64,000 nucleotides of DNA from Bradyrhizobium sp. CB1650 (GCF_029761915.1 NZ_CP121695.1:4245501-4309500), one strand, 5' to 3'; positions 43,638-53,248 are shown, counted from the stretch's first letter. The notes: generated by a model not told the origin, from the sequence alone. Program-made: numbers and translations.

Positions 43638-45070
43638 CTATGCTGGCCCACACGCGCGGTTGATCAGGCTGCGAGCCTCGGACCGACGGGGTCCAGCGGC
43701 CTTCGCGGCAGGCGCACCGACGATCCGTCGCAGCTCGGCGGCCACACCATCCAGCACCGCGCGTTTCTCCTTCATGCGCTTGCTGTGATTGTAGACCTTG
43801 CCCGTGACCGTCGGCACGTTCTGTTCGGATTTCTTGCTCGCCGCGTGATCGAGGCACTTTGCGATCCAAGCATCGTCGAAGCCGAGATCGCCGGCCAGGG
43901 TCGCCGCCGTTCGGCGCAGGTCGTGTGGCGTGAACGGCTTGAGGCCGAGCAGCTCGCAGAGACCGGCGGTCTTGGTCTTGTCCTTGTTCTTCTCGTGCTT
44001 GGTGCCGCGCAGGGCATCGGCCATCGCCTTGCGATGGATCGGCTGGCCCTTATACATGGGGCTCTCGAACACAAACTGCTGATCATCTGAGGTAAGTGCC
44101 TCCTTGATGATCTCAACCGCCAGATCAGACAACGGCTGCTGGATTACGCGCCGCTTCTTGACCCGCTTGAGAGGCACGTCGAAGCGCGCATGCTCGCGGT
44201 CGAGGTCAAACAGCTCGTCCCGATGCGCCCCGAGCAGTTCACGAGAGCGCAGCATGGTGACCAGCTCGAACTTGAGAGCGAGGCACGTCCGGCGGTCATA
44301 AGGGAGGTCGTCGCGGTCCAGACCATGCCAGAAGATCCTGATCTCGTCCTCAGAGAGGACGCGGGTGCGAGGATGTTCGGGGTCGAGTTTCGGCAAGTTG
44401 ACGCAGGGGCTGGCGGTAACGTAGTCGCGGCCGGCCTCGGCTGCCCAGTTGAACAGGCCTGATGCCGCCTTGCGCATGTGGCGCGCGTTGCTGACTGACG
44501 GCTTGCCGAACTTGCCCGCGACGATGTCGTTCGACAGGGTCGCGATGTCGTGCTTGGTAACCTCCATGGCCAGCTTTTTACCGAGGCGGGGGCGGATGAA
44601 CCGATCGAGATGGCTTGCCGTGTTCTCCCAGCTCTCCAACCGGGGGCGCATCTCGCCGTCCGGCTTCTTGACGGGGTCTTCATCCACTCGATCCGCTCGT
44701 CGATGATCTCCGCGACGGTCTTGCCGCGCTTCGCTTTTGCAGCCTTCTGGTCGCGGAAGGTCTCGGCGAGCGCGTCGCCGCCCATGGCCTTGAGGCCGTA
44801 GACCTTGCTGCGGGCATCCTCGACGGTGAAGGTTTCCGGATTGTAGATGCCGAGCCAGCCGGTGCGCTGCTTGCCGGTCTGCCGGTCGGTGAACTTGAAC
44901 GAGAAGGTCGCGACGCCCGCCGTGGTAATGCTGACGTACACGCCAGGACATTTGCGGTCATATAGCTTGGTCCGCTTGGCGACCCGCTTCTCGCACAGGC
45001 GGTCGGTCAGGATGACGCTGCTGTTGCGGCCCCGCTTGCCGGCGGGGGAGGGGACGATGGTAGTATCCAT
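43638..45070 (-). pseudogene. Tyrosine site-specific integrase, frameshifted
   Basis: The N-terminal part, from the ATG at 45070, is DUF4102-like (MDTTIVPSPAGKRGRNSSVI, KCPGVYVSITTAGVATFSFK) and runs to IDERIEWMK at ~44690. The rest continues in another frame: DPVKKPDGEMRPRLESWENT, then the core-binding domain and the catalytic region with FELVTMLRSRELLGAHRDEL, HDLRRTAATLAGDLGF and the Tyr in KVYNHSKRMKEKRAV. Loss of one G near the join explains the shift. It sits at the boundary of accessory and core DNA and is probably the former integrase of an island. No adjacent tRNA was found. Confidence 0.85.
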
Positions 45071-45658
45071 GTGGTTTCGGCTCCTAAGGCTTGGGACCAA
45101 AGGGCTCGGCTTTGGGGCTTTCAGTTTGTCGTGCGGACGCTGAAAGGCTTAGGGCCGGGCCCTTATTTTGGTGAAGCCCGCTGAAACAGCCCGCATCAGG
45201 GTAGTCGAAAATCCCCTATTTTATAGGGGTTTCTTAGTTTCGGCGTGTTTCACCGAATGCCAAAATATAGACGTGTGGTCCTGGCCGTCGTTGCTACGGT
45301 CAAGCCTGTCAGCGAAGGTGCAAGCGAGCCCAACCGGGCGGACGCACCGTCAATTCGCGGGGCGAGGGAGGCCAGAGGGAATTCGGCTCCCGGGAGAGCG
45401 CGGCATAAGCCGTCAAACCACTGCGCAGGGAAGGCCGTGTGTTGGGCTTCACCTGTCTGCCGCTGTGCAGCTTCCTTTGCGCTACACGCGCACGGCGGAC
45501 CGCGGGTGCCAGCCGGCACCCGGCCTTCCCTGCGCCCTCTTGGTTCAAGAGGGTGGAGAGATCAAGCAAAGCTCGGGCGAAATCCGCCGCGAGAATGCGA
45601 AGCTGTGTCAGTTTGTCGAAATGGACATCAGATGTTGCGGCGGTCAAAAATTGATGAT
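45071..45658. other. Intergenic region with dispersed-repeat character
   Basis: No gene is supported. The part from about 45300 to 45640 is open in several frames and has the look of repeats scattered in Bradyrhizobium, recalled from general knowledge and not verified. The first 100 bases contain the integrase promoter region, and AATCCCCTATTTTATAGGGG near 45210 forms a short palindrome. Confidence 0.4.
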
Positions 45659-45761
45659 CCTCGTCCTGAGGAGCGCGCCTCTTGCGCGCGTCTCGAAGGG
45701 CGAGGCCACCAGCCGGGCCTTCATCCTTCGAGACGCGCGTTCCGCGCTCCTCAGGATGAGG
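45659..45761. repeat. Large extragenic hairpin 1
   Basis: The left arm begins CCTCGTCCTGAGGAGCGCG and ends GCGCGTCTCGAAGG. The right arm, 37 bases beginning CCTTCGAGACGCGCG, is its complement with few mismatches. It resembles REP/BIME-like hairpins between genes in Bradyrhizobium. Confidence 0.8.
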
Positions 45762-45777
45762 AACTGTCGCCCACACC

Positions 45778-45857
45778 CGTCATTGCGAGCGCAGCGAAGC
45801 ATTCCAGAGTGTTTCCGCGGGGAGATTCTGGATTGCTTCGCTGCGCTCGCAATGACG
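45778..45857. repeat. Large extragenic hairpin 2
   Basis: CGTCATTGCGAGCGCAGCGA on the left is exactly complementary to TCGCTGCGCTCGCAATGACG on the right; the pairing continues inward toward CCAGA and TCTGG. It lies 18 bases before the DUF599 stop codon. Confidence 0.88.
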
Positions 45858-45875
45858 ATGTGGGGAGAGCCCGGG

Positions 45876-46598
45876 TCAATGACGGCCCTTAAGCGCCGCC
45901 TCGCCATCCAACGCCAGCACCTCCGGCCCCATCGCCGCCCAGGCGCTCGACGCGAACTGCCGCCGCCATGTCACGATCACCACCGCGGCGGTGCTGACGA
46001 ACAGCACCCAGGGGCTGACGAACCAGCCGAGATAGCCGAGTGCGAAGAAGAAGGCGCGCTGGCCGCGGTTGAAATGGCGGCCGGCGGATTCGAACAGGCG
46101 CGTGGTGCGGATGACGTGCGCTTCGGCCTCCGGCGTGTCGCGCTGGGTGGCCGGCGGCATGCCGCCGAACAGGATCGCGACATAGTTGAACAGGCGATAG
46201 GCCCAGGCGAACTTGAAGAACGCGTAGACGCAGATCAAGACGAGGCCGACGCATTTCAGCTCCCAGAGCGCGGGCGAGGGGCTGAGGTCGATCGGCAGCT
46301 TGCTCAGAATCGTGATCGCGTCGCTGGTGGCGTGCAGCAGCGCCAGCGCGCCGCCGAGCGCGAACAGGCTGGTGGAGGCGAAAAAGGCGGTGCCGTTCTG
46401 CAGCGACGCCATGATCTGCATGTCGACCATGCGCGTCTCGCGCTCGAGCAGGCGGCGGACCCAGACCTCGCGGTAGCGGTTCATGCGCGCCGACAGGCTG
46501 TTACGCCCGTAAGCCGAGTGCTCCAGCGTCAGGGCGTAGACCAGCCATTCGATGATGAAGAAGCCGACGGCCGCGACGTCGACCCAATATCCGTGCAT
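45876..46598 (-). CDS. DUF599 family membrane protein
   Basis: The product is 240 residues from the ATG at 46598, with GAGGGG 6 bases upstream. Four membrane helices are seen: VDVAAVGFFIIEWLVYALTL, TSLFALGGALALLHATSDA, LKCVGLVLICVYAFFKFAWA and FVSPWVLFVSTAAVVIVTW. The phrase MVDMQIMASLQNGTAFFAST is typical of the family. Function unknown. The stop lies next to an extragenic hairpin. Confidence 0.88.
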   Translation of the reverse strand: MHGYWVDVAAVGFFIIEWLVYALTLEHSAYGRNSLSARMNRYREVWVRRLLERETRMVDMQIMASLQNGTAFFASTSLFALGGALALLHATSDAITILSKLPIDLSPSPALWELKCVGLVLICVYAFFKFAWAYRLFNYVAILFGGMPPATQRDTPEAEAHVIRTTRLFESAGRHFNRGQRAFFFALGYLGWFVSPWVLFVSTAAVVIVTWRRQFASSAWAAMGPEVLALDGEAALKGRH

Positions 46599-46719
46599 TG
46601 CGATCCCCTCGTTGCCGGAAGGATTGCCATGCATGGTCGCGCGCGGCAACGATTGATTGGCGGCAGCCGATGGCGCTACAAGCGGCACGCATGATGGTGC
46701 CCCTGGAAGGATTGGTCAC

Positions 46720-47382
46720 ATGGCTGCGCTGAAACTCGCGATCGGCAACAAGAACTACTCGTCATGGTCGATGCGGCCCTGGCTCGCGTTGCGCGCCAAC
46801 GACATCCCCTTCGTCGAGACCGTCATCCCGCTCTACACCGACAATCCCGCGGACAAGGAGCGCATCCTCGCCTTCAGCCGCGCCGGCAAGGTGCCGGTGC
46901 TGGTCGACGGCGACATCACGGTGTGGGATTCGCTCGCGATCATCGAATACATTGCCGAGCGCTATCCGGAAGTGAAACTGTGGCCCGACGATGTCGCGGC
47001 CCGCGCCCATGCCCGTTCGGTATGCGCCGAGATGCATTCCGGCTTCATGCCGTTGCGCAACGAGTGCGGCATGAACCTGCACCGCCCTGTGCGCGCCGTG
47101 ACCCTGTCCGCGGATGCGAAGGCGAATATCGCGCGGATCCAGGAAATCTGGCGCGAATGCCGCACGCGCTACGGCGCCAACGGGCCGTTCCTGTTCGGCC
47201 GCTTCGGTGCGGCGGATGCAATGTATGCCCCGGTCGTGCACCGCTTCCGCACCTATGCGATCGAGGTGGCACCGGACACCAAGGCCTACATGGAGACGAT
47301 GATGGCGCTGCCGGCGTTCCAGGAATGGACCCGCGACGGGCTCGCCGAAACGCTCGTCATCGAAAGGTTCGAGACTGTGTAA
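46720..47382 (+). CDS. Glutathione S-transferase family protein
   Basis: The product is 220 residues from the ATG at 46720 (GGAAGG upstream). The thioredoxin-like N-terminal domain has LAIGNKNYSSWSMRPWLALR (a Ser-containing active-site region), SRAGKVPVLVDGDITVWDSL and AIIEYIAERYPEVKLWPDD. The helical C-terminal domain has GPFLFGRFGAADAMYAPVVH. Divergent from the DUF599 gene. Role probably detoxification or a maleylacetoacetate-isomerase-like reaction; substrate unknown. Confidence 0.9.
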   Translation: MAALKLAIGNKNYSSWSMRPWLALRANDIPFVETVIPLYTDNPADKERILAFSRAGKVPVLVDGDITVWDSLAIIEYIAERYPEVKLWPDDVAARAHARSVCAEMHSGFMPLRNECGMNLHRPVRAVTLSADAKANIARIQEIWRECRTRYGANGPFLFGRFGAADAMYAPVVHRFRTYAIEVAPDTKAYMETMMALPAFQEWTRDGLAETLVIERFETV

Positions 47383-47467
47383 TCGCGAATGTGATTGAGC
47401 GCGGCTTGACGGCATCACGGCCGGCGGCGCTCAATCGCAGGAACGATCGGCAAGGAGAGGGACGACC

Positions 47468-47836
47468 ATGGGAATCCTGGACTCGCTGGAGAACAATCCC
47501 GCATTCCGCAGCGCGCTCGGCCAGCTTGGCGCAGCGGTCTTGCCGGCCGTGCTGAGCGAGGTGCTCGGCAGCAACAACCAGGGCGGCCTCAGCGCGATCG
47601 TTGCAAAGCTCCAGCAGGCCGGCTTCGGCGACCAGGTGAAGTCCTGGCTCGGCAACGGCCAGAACCTGCCGATCTCGGCCGACCAGCTCCGTGCGGTGCT
47701 CGGCAACGACACCGTCCGCCAACTCGCCGCTCGCTACAACATCCCGGTCGACCAGCTCAGCCAAATCCTGGCCCAGGAGCTGCCCAAGGCGGTGGATCAG
47801 GCGAGCCCCGACGGCAGGCTGCACCACACCGCCTGA
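47468..47836 (+). CDS. YidB/DUF937 family protein
   Basis: The product has 122 residues. It starts MGILDSLENNPAFRSALGQL and has LSAIVAKLQQAGFGDQVKSW with LGNGQNLPISADQLRAVLGN, the features of the YidB family: helical bundle with a conserved Gly-Phe-x-Asp and S-W-x-G. It ends in a flexible tail. Function is unknown. GGAGAGGGACGACC precedes the ATG. Confidence 0.88.
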   Translation: MGILDSLENNPAFRSALGQLGAAVLPAVLSEVLGSNNQGGLSAIVAKLQQAGFGDQVKSWLGNGQNLPISADQLRAVLGNDTVRQLAARYNIPVDQLSQILAQELPKAVDQASPDGRLHHTA

Positions 47837-48033
47837 GGGCCCTCGTTCGGGCGCTATCATCGCCGGACCGGCCTCCCGGGTATCGCCCTGAAAACATTGC
47901 AAAATTGATACGTTTGCCATGCCGGATAGCGCTGGCCAAAAAGGCCGGGCGCATGCTATAGAGCGGGCCGGGTTTCCGGCCGGCCATCGCAGTGGGACCA
48001 TGGGCGAGGCAGGCGCTGTTTGAGTAGGAGAGG

Positions 48034-48228
48034 GTGTTGAAGCACAAATTCCCCGTGGGAACGCACGTATTTTTCACGGCCAGCAATGTCGCGCGCCCGG
48101 CTGCGAGCGGCACGTATGAAGTCATCCGCCTGCTGCCGACCGAAGGCGACGACTGCCAGTACCGGATCAAGAGCTCGACCGAAGCTTTTGAGCGCGTCGC
48201 CAAGGAAAGCCAGCTCGTAGTCTCCTGA
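48034..48228 (+). CDS. Small conserved hypothetical protein
   Basis: The product has 64 residues with a GTG start and a GGAG upstream. It reads KFPVGTHVFFTASNVARPAA, GTYEVIRLLPTEGDDCQYRI and SSTEAFERVAKESQLV. This small beta-rich protein is common in Bradyrhizobiaceae from general knowledge. Function unknown. Confidence 0.75.
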   Translation: MLKHKFPVGTHVFFTASNVARPAASGTYEVIRLLPTEGDDCQYRIKSSTEAFERVAKESQLVVS

Positions 48229-48281
48229 AGAGCTGAAGCGCGGTGCGTCGGCGGCGAATGTGTCGTGCCGCCGTCAAAAGG

Positions 48282-48310
48282 CCCGGTTCACCTCGACAAG
48301 GTGAATCGGG
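48282..48310. terminator. Stem-loop after the small conserved gene
   Basis: A 12-base stem (CCCGGTTCACCT paired to AGGTGAATCGGG with one G-T pair) has a 5-base loop. It lies about 55 bases after the gene at 48034 and has no T-run, so termination strength is uncertain. Confidence 0.45.
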
Positions 48311-48376
48311 GCGGTTGCCGACTCGCGGCGCTTGCCTTGATAATTCGCTCTTTGCTCGCGTGAGGGGACGTCGCGC

Positions 48377-49366
48377 ATGAACTGGGCATGGGCCGACCAA
48401 ATCTGGCACTCGCCGGCCGCTCCGATGTGGCTGACGCTGGCGGCCGCCGGCTTTTTCGGCCTGATCCTCCTGATCACGCTGGTGCGCGCCGAGAAGTCGG
48501 TCGCCAACGGCGCGCTGACCGTCATTACCCTGCTCTCCATCGGCATCGCGGTCGCCGCCACCATGCGTGTCTACGGGCCGACTGGACAAGGCGTTGCGAG
48601 CGCAGCCCCCACGCAGGCCACGGTGACCGCGAGCCTGCCGGCGCTGTCCTGCCTCGACGATCTCGCCGGCGATGCCGTGGCTCTGGGCTGCGAGAAGGCG
48701 CTGTTCGGCGCGCCTGACGCGGCGGCCGCCGCCGTTTCCTATACCGCGGCGCGGATCGACCGGCTGACGGCACTCGGCGATGCCGCAACTGCCGAGAGCA
48801 GCATGACGCTGGAATTGAAAGCGATGCGCAAGGCGCTGGAGCGCGACCGCTACGGCTTCGTCGCGCAGGTGTTGGTGGTGCGCAACGGCTGCACGAAGTC
48901 CGATTGCGCGGCCTTCCGCGCGCTGACCGACCCGCAGCAGGTTGCCGCCAACATGGAGTCCCATCTCTACGATACGCTGGTCGCGCGCTATGCGCCGAGC
49001 TGGAACGCGCCCGGAGCGCCTGGCCTGTCGGCGACGGGGGCGCTTGCCGCGCTGCCGCCCTCGATGCCGACGGGCAAGCCGACCAACGCGGAGTTCCCGA
49101 GCGCCTCGTCGACACCGGCCGTGAGCATCATGACGCCGGAACCGACGCGTCAGGCGCCCGCTGCGAACGCGAATGCGAACGCCTCGTCGCCGCCAGCCGC
49201 CCGTGCCCCGGCTGCGGCATCGGCCCAAGCCGCAGCGCCTGCGCCGGCCGCCAAGAAGCCGCCGGCGCCGAAGGCGGCCGCGCGGGCTCCAGCCGCCGCG
49301 CCGGTTCCGCTCGCGCCGCCGCCGACGGCGCCTGCACCGGCTCCCGCGGCTGCGGATAACAATTAG
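48377..49366 (+). CDS. Membrane-anchored protein with Ala/Pro-rich tail
   Basis: The product has 329 residues. Two membrane helices are near the N-terminus (MWLTLAAAGFFGLILLITLV and LTVITLLSIGIAVAATMRVY). A folded region follows with four cysteines (LSCLDDLAGDAVALGCEKAL, VVRNGCTKSDCAAFRAL). From about residue 235 it is a low-complexity Ala/Pro tail (AAPVPLAPPPTAPAPAPAA). Orientation probably places the cysteine region in the periplasm. Function unknown; family conserved in Bradyrhizobium relatives. Confidence 0.75.
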   Translation: MNWAWADQIWHSPAAPMWLTLAAAGFFGLILLITLVRAEKSVANGALTVITLLSIGIAVAATMRVYGPTGQGVASAAPTQATVTASLPALSCLDDLAGDAVALGCEKALFGAPDAAAAAVSYTAARIDRLTALGDAATAESSMTLELKAMRKALERDRYGFVAQVLVVRNGCTKSDCAAFRALTDPQQVAANMESHLYDTLVARYAPSWNAPGAPGLSATGALAALPPSMPTGKPTNAEFPSASSTPAVSIMTPEPTRQAPAANANANASSPPAARAPAAASAQAAAPAPAAKKPPAPKAAARAPAAAPVPLAPPPTAPAPAPAAADNN

Positions 49367-49407
49367 TTCGACTTTCAAATGCGCAGCCGGCCCGCTAATG
49401 CTGGGTC

Positions 49408-49848
49408 ATGCCGCTACATCTGATCAAGCTCGCCGTTGGCTGCGACTCCGTGAAGGAGCTCAAGCAGTGGATCGCCGAACGGATGCAGGCCGCCAAGAAG
49501 AAGGGCCTGCCGCAACACCACGTCCATGTCACCCGCATGGTGCCCAAGCGCGGTGATGAGATCCTCTCGGGCGGATCACTCTACTGGGTGATCAAGGGCG
49601 AGATCGCCGCGCGCGAGAAAATCATCGGCATCGAGGCGTTCCGCGACAAGGACGGCATCGGCCGCTGCCGGATCGTGATGCAGCCCAAGGTGATCTCGGT
49701 CTCGCCGCGGCCGATGCGTCCGTTCCAGGGCTGGCGCTACCTTACCGATGATGCTGTGCCGCCCGATCTCGGCAAGGCCGCCGCGGGCACCATCGCGGCG
49801 ATGCCGGAGCCGATGCGGCGCGAGCTGCGCGACCTCGGACTGCTCTAG
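49408..49848 (+). CDS. DUF1489 family protein
   Basis: The product has 146 residues: [58 protein letters not shown] and [19 protein letters not shown]. This is the alphaproteobacterial DUF1489 signature. It is soluble. Function is not established. It is convergent with panC; the two stops overlap by four bases. Confidence 0.92.
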   Translation: MPLHLIKLAVGCDSVKELKQWIAERMQAAKKKGLPQHHVHVTRMVPKRGDEILSGGSLYWVIKGEIAAREKIIGIEAFRDKDGIGRCRIVMQPKVISVSPRPMRPFQGWRYLTDDAVPPDLGKAAAGTIAAMPEPMRRELRDLGLL

Positions 49849-50696
49849 ACCGCAACATTGTCGATCAGTCTGGTCGTGCCCAGCCTGGCTGCGACCAGGA
49901 TCCGCAAAGGTCCATCCTGGCGCGAGGTGATCGGCGCAAGCGTCTCGGCATGGCGGACCTCGAAATAGTCGAGCGCAATGCCGGCGGCCTCGATCATCCC
50001 GACGCCGCCCGCCATCGCGGGCGCGACCGCATCGCCGGCGCGGATCCGCGCCGCGCACTCCCTCATGGCGCGGTAGAGGGTGGGCGCGATTCGCCGCTCC
50101 TCCGGTGACAGGTAGACGTTGCGCGAGGACATCGCGAGCCCGTCGCGCTCGCGCACGGTCCGCGAGCCGATGATCTTGACGCCGAGATCCAGATCCCGCG
50201 CCATCCGCGTCACCACTCGCAATTGCTGAAAGTCCTTCTCGCCGAAGATCGCGACGTCCGGCCGGCACTGCGTGAACAGCTTGCCGACAACGGTGGCGAC
50301 GCCACCGAAGAAGTGCGGGCGGAAGCGGTCCTCGAGCCCGGCCACCGCCGGTCCTTCCGGCACGATGCGGGTGGCAAAGCCGTCCGGATACATCGCCTCG
50401 ACGCCCGGGTGCCAGACGATGTCGACGTCTTCGGCGGCAAGCTTGGCGATATCGGCCTTCCAGGTTCGCGGATAGGCGCCGAAATCCTCGGTCGGGGCAA
50501 ACTGAGTCGGGTTGATGAAGATCGAGACCACGACCCGGCTCGCGCGTCGCTTGGCGAGGCGTACCAGCGACACATGCCCGTCATGGAGTGCCCCCATCGT
50601 CGGCACCAGCGCGATCGTGGCTTTTTTCTTGCGAAGATTGTCGATGGCGCGGCGCAGGGCGGGGACCGTGCGGGCGATCAAGGGGCTGCGTGGCAT
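49845..50696 (-). CDS. panC: Pantoate-beta-alanine ligase (pantothenate synthetase)
   Basis: The product has 283 residues. [10 protein letters not shown] at 32-41 is the ATP-binding HIGH-like motif; [38 protein letters not shown] and [20 protein letters not shown], together with [14 protein letters not shown], complete the nucleotidyltransferase site (KMSKS-like MSSR). It joins pantoate to beta-alanine using ATP in the synthesis of vitamin B5 and CoA. panB is not in the window. Confidence 0.96.
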   Translation of the reverse strand: MPRSPLIARTVPALRRAIDNLRKKKATIALVPTMGALHDGHVSLVRLAKRRASRVVVSIFINPTQFAPTEDFGAYPRTWKADIAKLAAEDVDIVWHPGVEAMYPDGFATRIVPEGPAVAGLEDRFRPHFFGGVATVVGKLFTQCRPDVAIFGEKDFQQLRVVTRMARDLDLGVKIIGSRTVRERDGLAMSSRNVYLSPEERRIAPTLYRAMRECAARIRAGDAVAPAMAGGVGMIEAAGIALDYFEVRHAETLAPITSRQDGPLRILVAARLGTTRLIDNVAV

Positions 50697-50923
50697 CAGG
50701 ACTCTGGGAGGGTTGGGACTCGGCTGGGCCGCACGGTCGGCTGCGGCCGGATAACTTTAACAAGCAGCGATCATGGACGCCATGCATCCGCATGCGGCAG
50801 AGCATCCCGTGCAGCGCCGGTCAAGGGCGTCGCGACTTCGTGGAGCACAGACGCGAGATGGCGGCGCGATTGATGATTGAACAACGGCGCAGTGCGATTT
50901 GCATTCCCTGTCACGCATTTCAC

Positions 50924-50943
50924 TTGACCGCAGACGCGGTCAA
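50924..50943. promoter_or_regulatory. Perfect palindrome upstream of mipZ
   Basis: TTGACCGCAGACGCGGTCAA has 8-base arms around AGAC, 36 bases before the mipZ start. It could be an operator overlapping the promoter. No matching regulator is known. Confidence 0.5.
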
Positions 50944-50979
50944 CTCGAAGATATTTCGCAGGGGTGTTGAGGATCACTA

Positions 50980-51903
50980 ATGCTTGTGCAGGCTAGCCAA
51001 GGCCAATCCGGCTCGGCGCATGTTGTCGTGCTCGGCAATGAGAAAGGCGGCTCCGGCAAATCGACCACCGCTCTGCACATCGCGGTCGCACTCCTGAAGG
51101 CCGGCCAGCGCGTCGCCAGCATCGACCTTGACTGCCGACAGCAGAGCTTCACCCGCTACGTCAACAACCGCTCCGCCTGGGCGCGCCGCACCAAGCTCGA
51201 TCTCGAGCTGCCGGTGCATCGCTGCATCAAGCTCGGCGAGACCATGCAGATCGCCGACAACGAAAATTCCGAGTTCCAGCAGTTCGTGGAGGCGGTCGCG
51301 GCGGTCGAGAGCAATTTTGACTTCATCGTCATCGATACGCCCGGCACCGACAGCTACCTGATGCGGCTCGCCCATTCGATGGCGGACACGCTGGTCACGC
51401 CGATCAACGACAGCTTCCTCGACTTCGACGTGCTCGGCACGGTCGATCCCGCCAACTACGCGGTCACGGGCGAGAGCCACTATGCCGAGATGGTGCGGGA
51501 CACCCGGCGCAAGCGTCGCCAGCTCGACGGCTCGACCACCGACTGGATCGTCGTGCGCAACCGCCTGTCCATGCTCGGCTCGCGCAACAAGCAGCTCGTC
51601 GCCGACGGCTTGAAGGAATTGTCGCTGCGGCTCGGCTTTCGCTATGTCGATGGCTTTGCCGAACGCGTCGTCTATCGCGAGTTCTTTCCGCGCGGCTTGA
51701 CCGCGCTCGACGAGATCGACGAGGCCACGCTCGGCATGCGGCCCAATCTCGGTCATCTCACCGCGCGGGAAGAGGTGACGAGCCTGCTGCGCCAGCTCAA
51801 GCTGCCGCTCGATGAGCGCGGCCGCCGCCGTGCGGCGAACCGCGCCGAATGGTTCAGCCAGGTCGACAAGCCGCTCGAAGTTCACGACATCCTCGGCGCT
51901 TGA
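50980..51903 (+). CDS. mipZ: Division-plane positioning ATPase MipZ
   Basis: The product has 307 residues. The ParA-type deviant Walker A is KGGSGKST at 22-29 (GNEKGGSGKSTTALHIAVAL). Walker A' (RVASIDLDCRQQSFTRYVNN) and Walker B (NFDFIVIDTPGTDSYLMRLA) match MipZ closely, as do TLVTPINDSFLDFDVLGTVD and RVVYREFFPRGLTALDEIDE. MipZ forms gradients from the poles with ParB and blocks FtsZ assembly, so that division happens at midcell. It is an alphaproteobacterial hallmark. Preceded by a 20-base palindrome. Confidence 0.95.
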   Translation: MLVQASQGQSGSAHVVVLGNEKGGSGKSTTALHIAVALLKAGQRVASIDLDCRQQSFTRYVNNRSAWARRTKLDLELPVHRCIKLGETMQIADNENSEFQQFVEAVAAVESNFDFIVIDTPGTDSYLMRLAHSMADTLVTPINDSFLDFDVLGTVDPANYAVTGESHYAEMVRDTRRKRRQLDGSTTDWIVVRNRLSMLGSRNKQLVADGLKELSLRLGFRYVDGFAERVVYREFFPRGLTALDEIDEATLGMRPNLGHLTAREEVTSLLRQLKLPLDERGRRRAANRAEWFSQVDKPLEVHDILGA

Positions 51904-52260
51904 GTCGCGGCGGTACTTGGCTACTTCCGGTCGAAGATTTCTGACACCGAAACCGCCGGTTCCCATGGAACCAAGTGGGCGCGGGACGGTTCTTATGCCG
52001 CATCTACCTTGAAACTGAACCTGAAAGCGAGAGGTTGCGCTCGAGGTACGCCTGCAGCCTGACGTAGAGGTGCCGGAATAAAGTGCCCAAGAAGCGTGTG
52101 CGCCGCACAATGAAAGGGCTGCCAGTTCACAATATTTAGCCTTCCTGTCACGCGGCTGTGACATATATTAGGGAATAGGCGACAAGGGGCCACCGAGAGC
52201 CCTCTACCAACGATTTTCAACAGGGGATTCAGGTCAGTAGACCTGAGGCTGAGGACGAAA
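51904..52260. other. Intergenic region upstream of the second alpha/beta hydrolase
   Basis: No gene is supported in these 357 bases. The part at 52130-52180 is AT-richer and contains TGTCACGCGGCTGTGACA (52146-52163), an inverted repeat with 6-base arms that could be an operator of a Crp-like or other regulator. Confidence 0.4.
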
Positions 52261-53121
52261 ATGAAGCGTGGAATTGCCGTTCTGGTTTCGGTCGGTGCTC
52301 TCTGCGGCGTCGCTTTTTTCACGGCGAGCAAGTGGGCCATCAAGCACGAGACCATCACCTTCTATGACGCTTCGCGCGACAACCGTCCGGTGCCTGTCGA
52401 TATCGCGATCCGCCGCGACAAGGAAATGCAGGCCAATGCCGGCATGATCACGCTGCCGGTCGCAGTGATCAATCACGGCAACACCGTCAGGAACACCGAG
52501 TATGGGTTCCTCGCCAACATCTTTGCTGCGCGCGGCTATCTCGTCGTTAGCCCGCAGCACGACCTGCCGACCGATCCTCCGATGGTGACCAAGCCCGGCG
52601 AGCTTTACGTCGGCCGGCTGCCGCAGATCCTGCGCGGCGTCGCCAACATCCATCTGGCGATGCAGGAAATGAAGAAGGTGCAGCCCAACGCCGACTACGC
52701 CAGGGTGACGATGGTCGGCCACTCCATGGGCGGTGACATCACGATGTACTTCGCCAAGCAGTATCCCGACGAGGTCAAGAAGGTCGTCACGCTGGACAAT
52801 CTGCGCGTGCCCTTCGTCACCGCCGGCAAGTTCAAGATCCTGTCGTTCCGCTCAACGGACCCGCAGTTCAAAACGGATCCGGGTGTGATCCCGACCGACG
52901 ACGAATGCGAGAAGGCCGGGATTCAGGTCGTGAAGACCGAATTCCAGCATAACGATATGCGCGATACCGGTCCGGATGGCGCGAAGAGCTCGATCCAGGG
53001 CATGCTCGACAAGTTCCTGAGCGACACCGACAGCGACATCGCGCCGGTCGACACCCGTTCGGCGCCGCCCAAGATTCTCGAGCCAGGCCCGGTCGCCTTG
53101 ATGGCGCCTGCCAAGGGCTGA
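52261..53121 (+). CDS. Exported alpha/beta hydrolase
   Basis: The product has 286 residues. It begins with an N-terminal membrane or signal segment (GIAVLVSVGALCGVAFFTAS). The hydrolase core has LPVAVINHGNTVRNTEYGFL, FAARGYLVVSPQHDLPTD and the nucleophile elbow MVGHSMGGDITMYFAKQYPD. The acid and His are probably in TLDNLRVPF and EFQHNDMRD. Similar proteins are called alpha/beta hydrolase fold secreted proteins; substrate unknown. It stands alone with its own promoter region. Confidence 0.82.
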   Translation: MKRGIAVLVSVGALCGVAFFTASKWAIKHETITFYDASRDNRPVPVDIAIRRDKEMQANAGMITLPVAVINHGNTVRNTEYGFLANIFAARGYLVVSPQHDLPTDPPMVTKPGELYVGRLPQILRGVANIHLAMQEMKKVQPNADYARVTMVGHSMGGDITMYFAKQYPDEVKKVVTLDNLRVPFVTAGKFKILSFRSTDPQFKTDPGVIPTDDECEKAGIQVVKTEFQHNDMRDTGPDGAKSSIQGMLDKFLSDTDSDIAPVDTRSAPPKILEPGPVALMAPAKG

Positions 53122-53248
53122 TTGCGCCTCTTAGCCCGAGAGAGCGACTTCCAAAGCCTCCGCCGGCTACCCGCCCGCGGAGGCTTCGTGCATTGACCGT
53201 ACGCGGCGCGCTCTCCACATTAGCCGCTCTGGTGAGATGCGAGCAGAA

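Noticed and set aside
43638..45240. tRNA or attachment site beside the integrase
   Set aside because: No cloverleaf or T-loop sequence was found on either strand, and no duplicate of a tRNA 3' end.
45659..45857. Hairpin pair as a possible CRISPR array
   Set aside because: There are only two unrelated inverted repeats and no direct repeats with regular spacers.
45168..46694. Forward frame of 508 codons
   Set aside because: It runs through dispersed repeats and the antisense of DUF599; low-complexity Arg/Ala/Glu composition and no family.
48167..49378. Reverse frame of 403 codons rich in Arg
   Set aside because: Antisense of the Ala/Pro-rich membrane protein; composition is typical of a shadow.
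50977..52164. Reverse frame of 395 codons opposite mipZ
   Set aside because: Antisense shadow; MipZ has complete Walker motifs on the forward strand.
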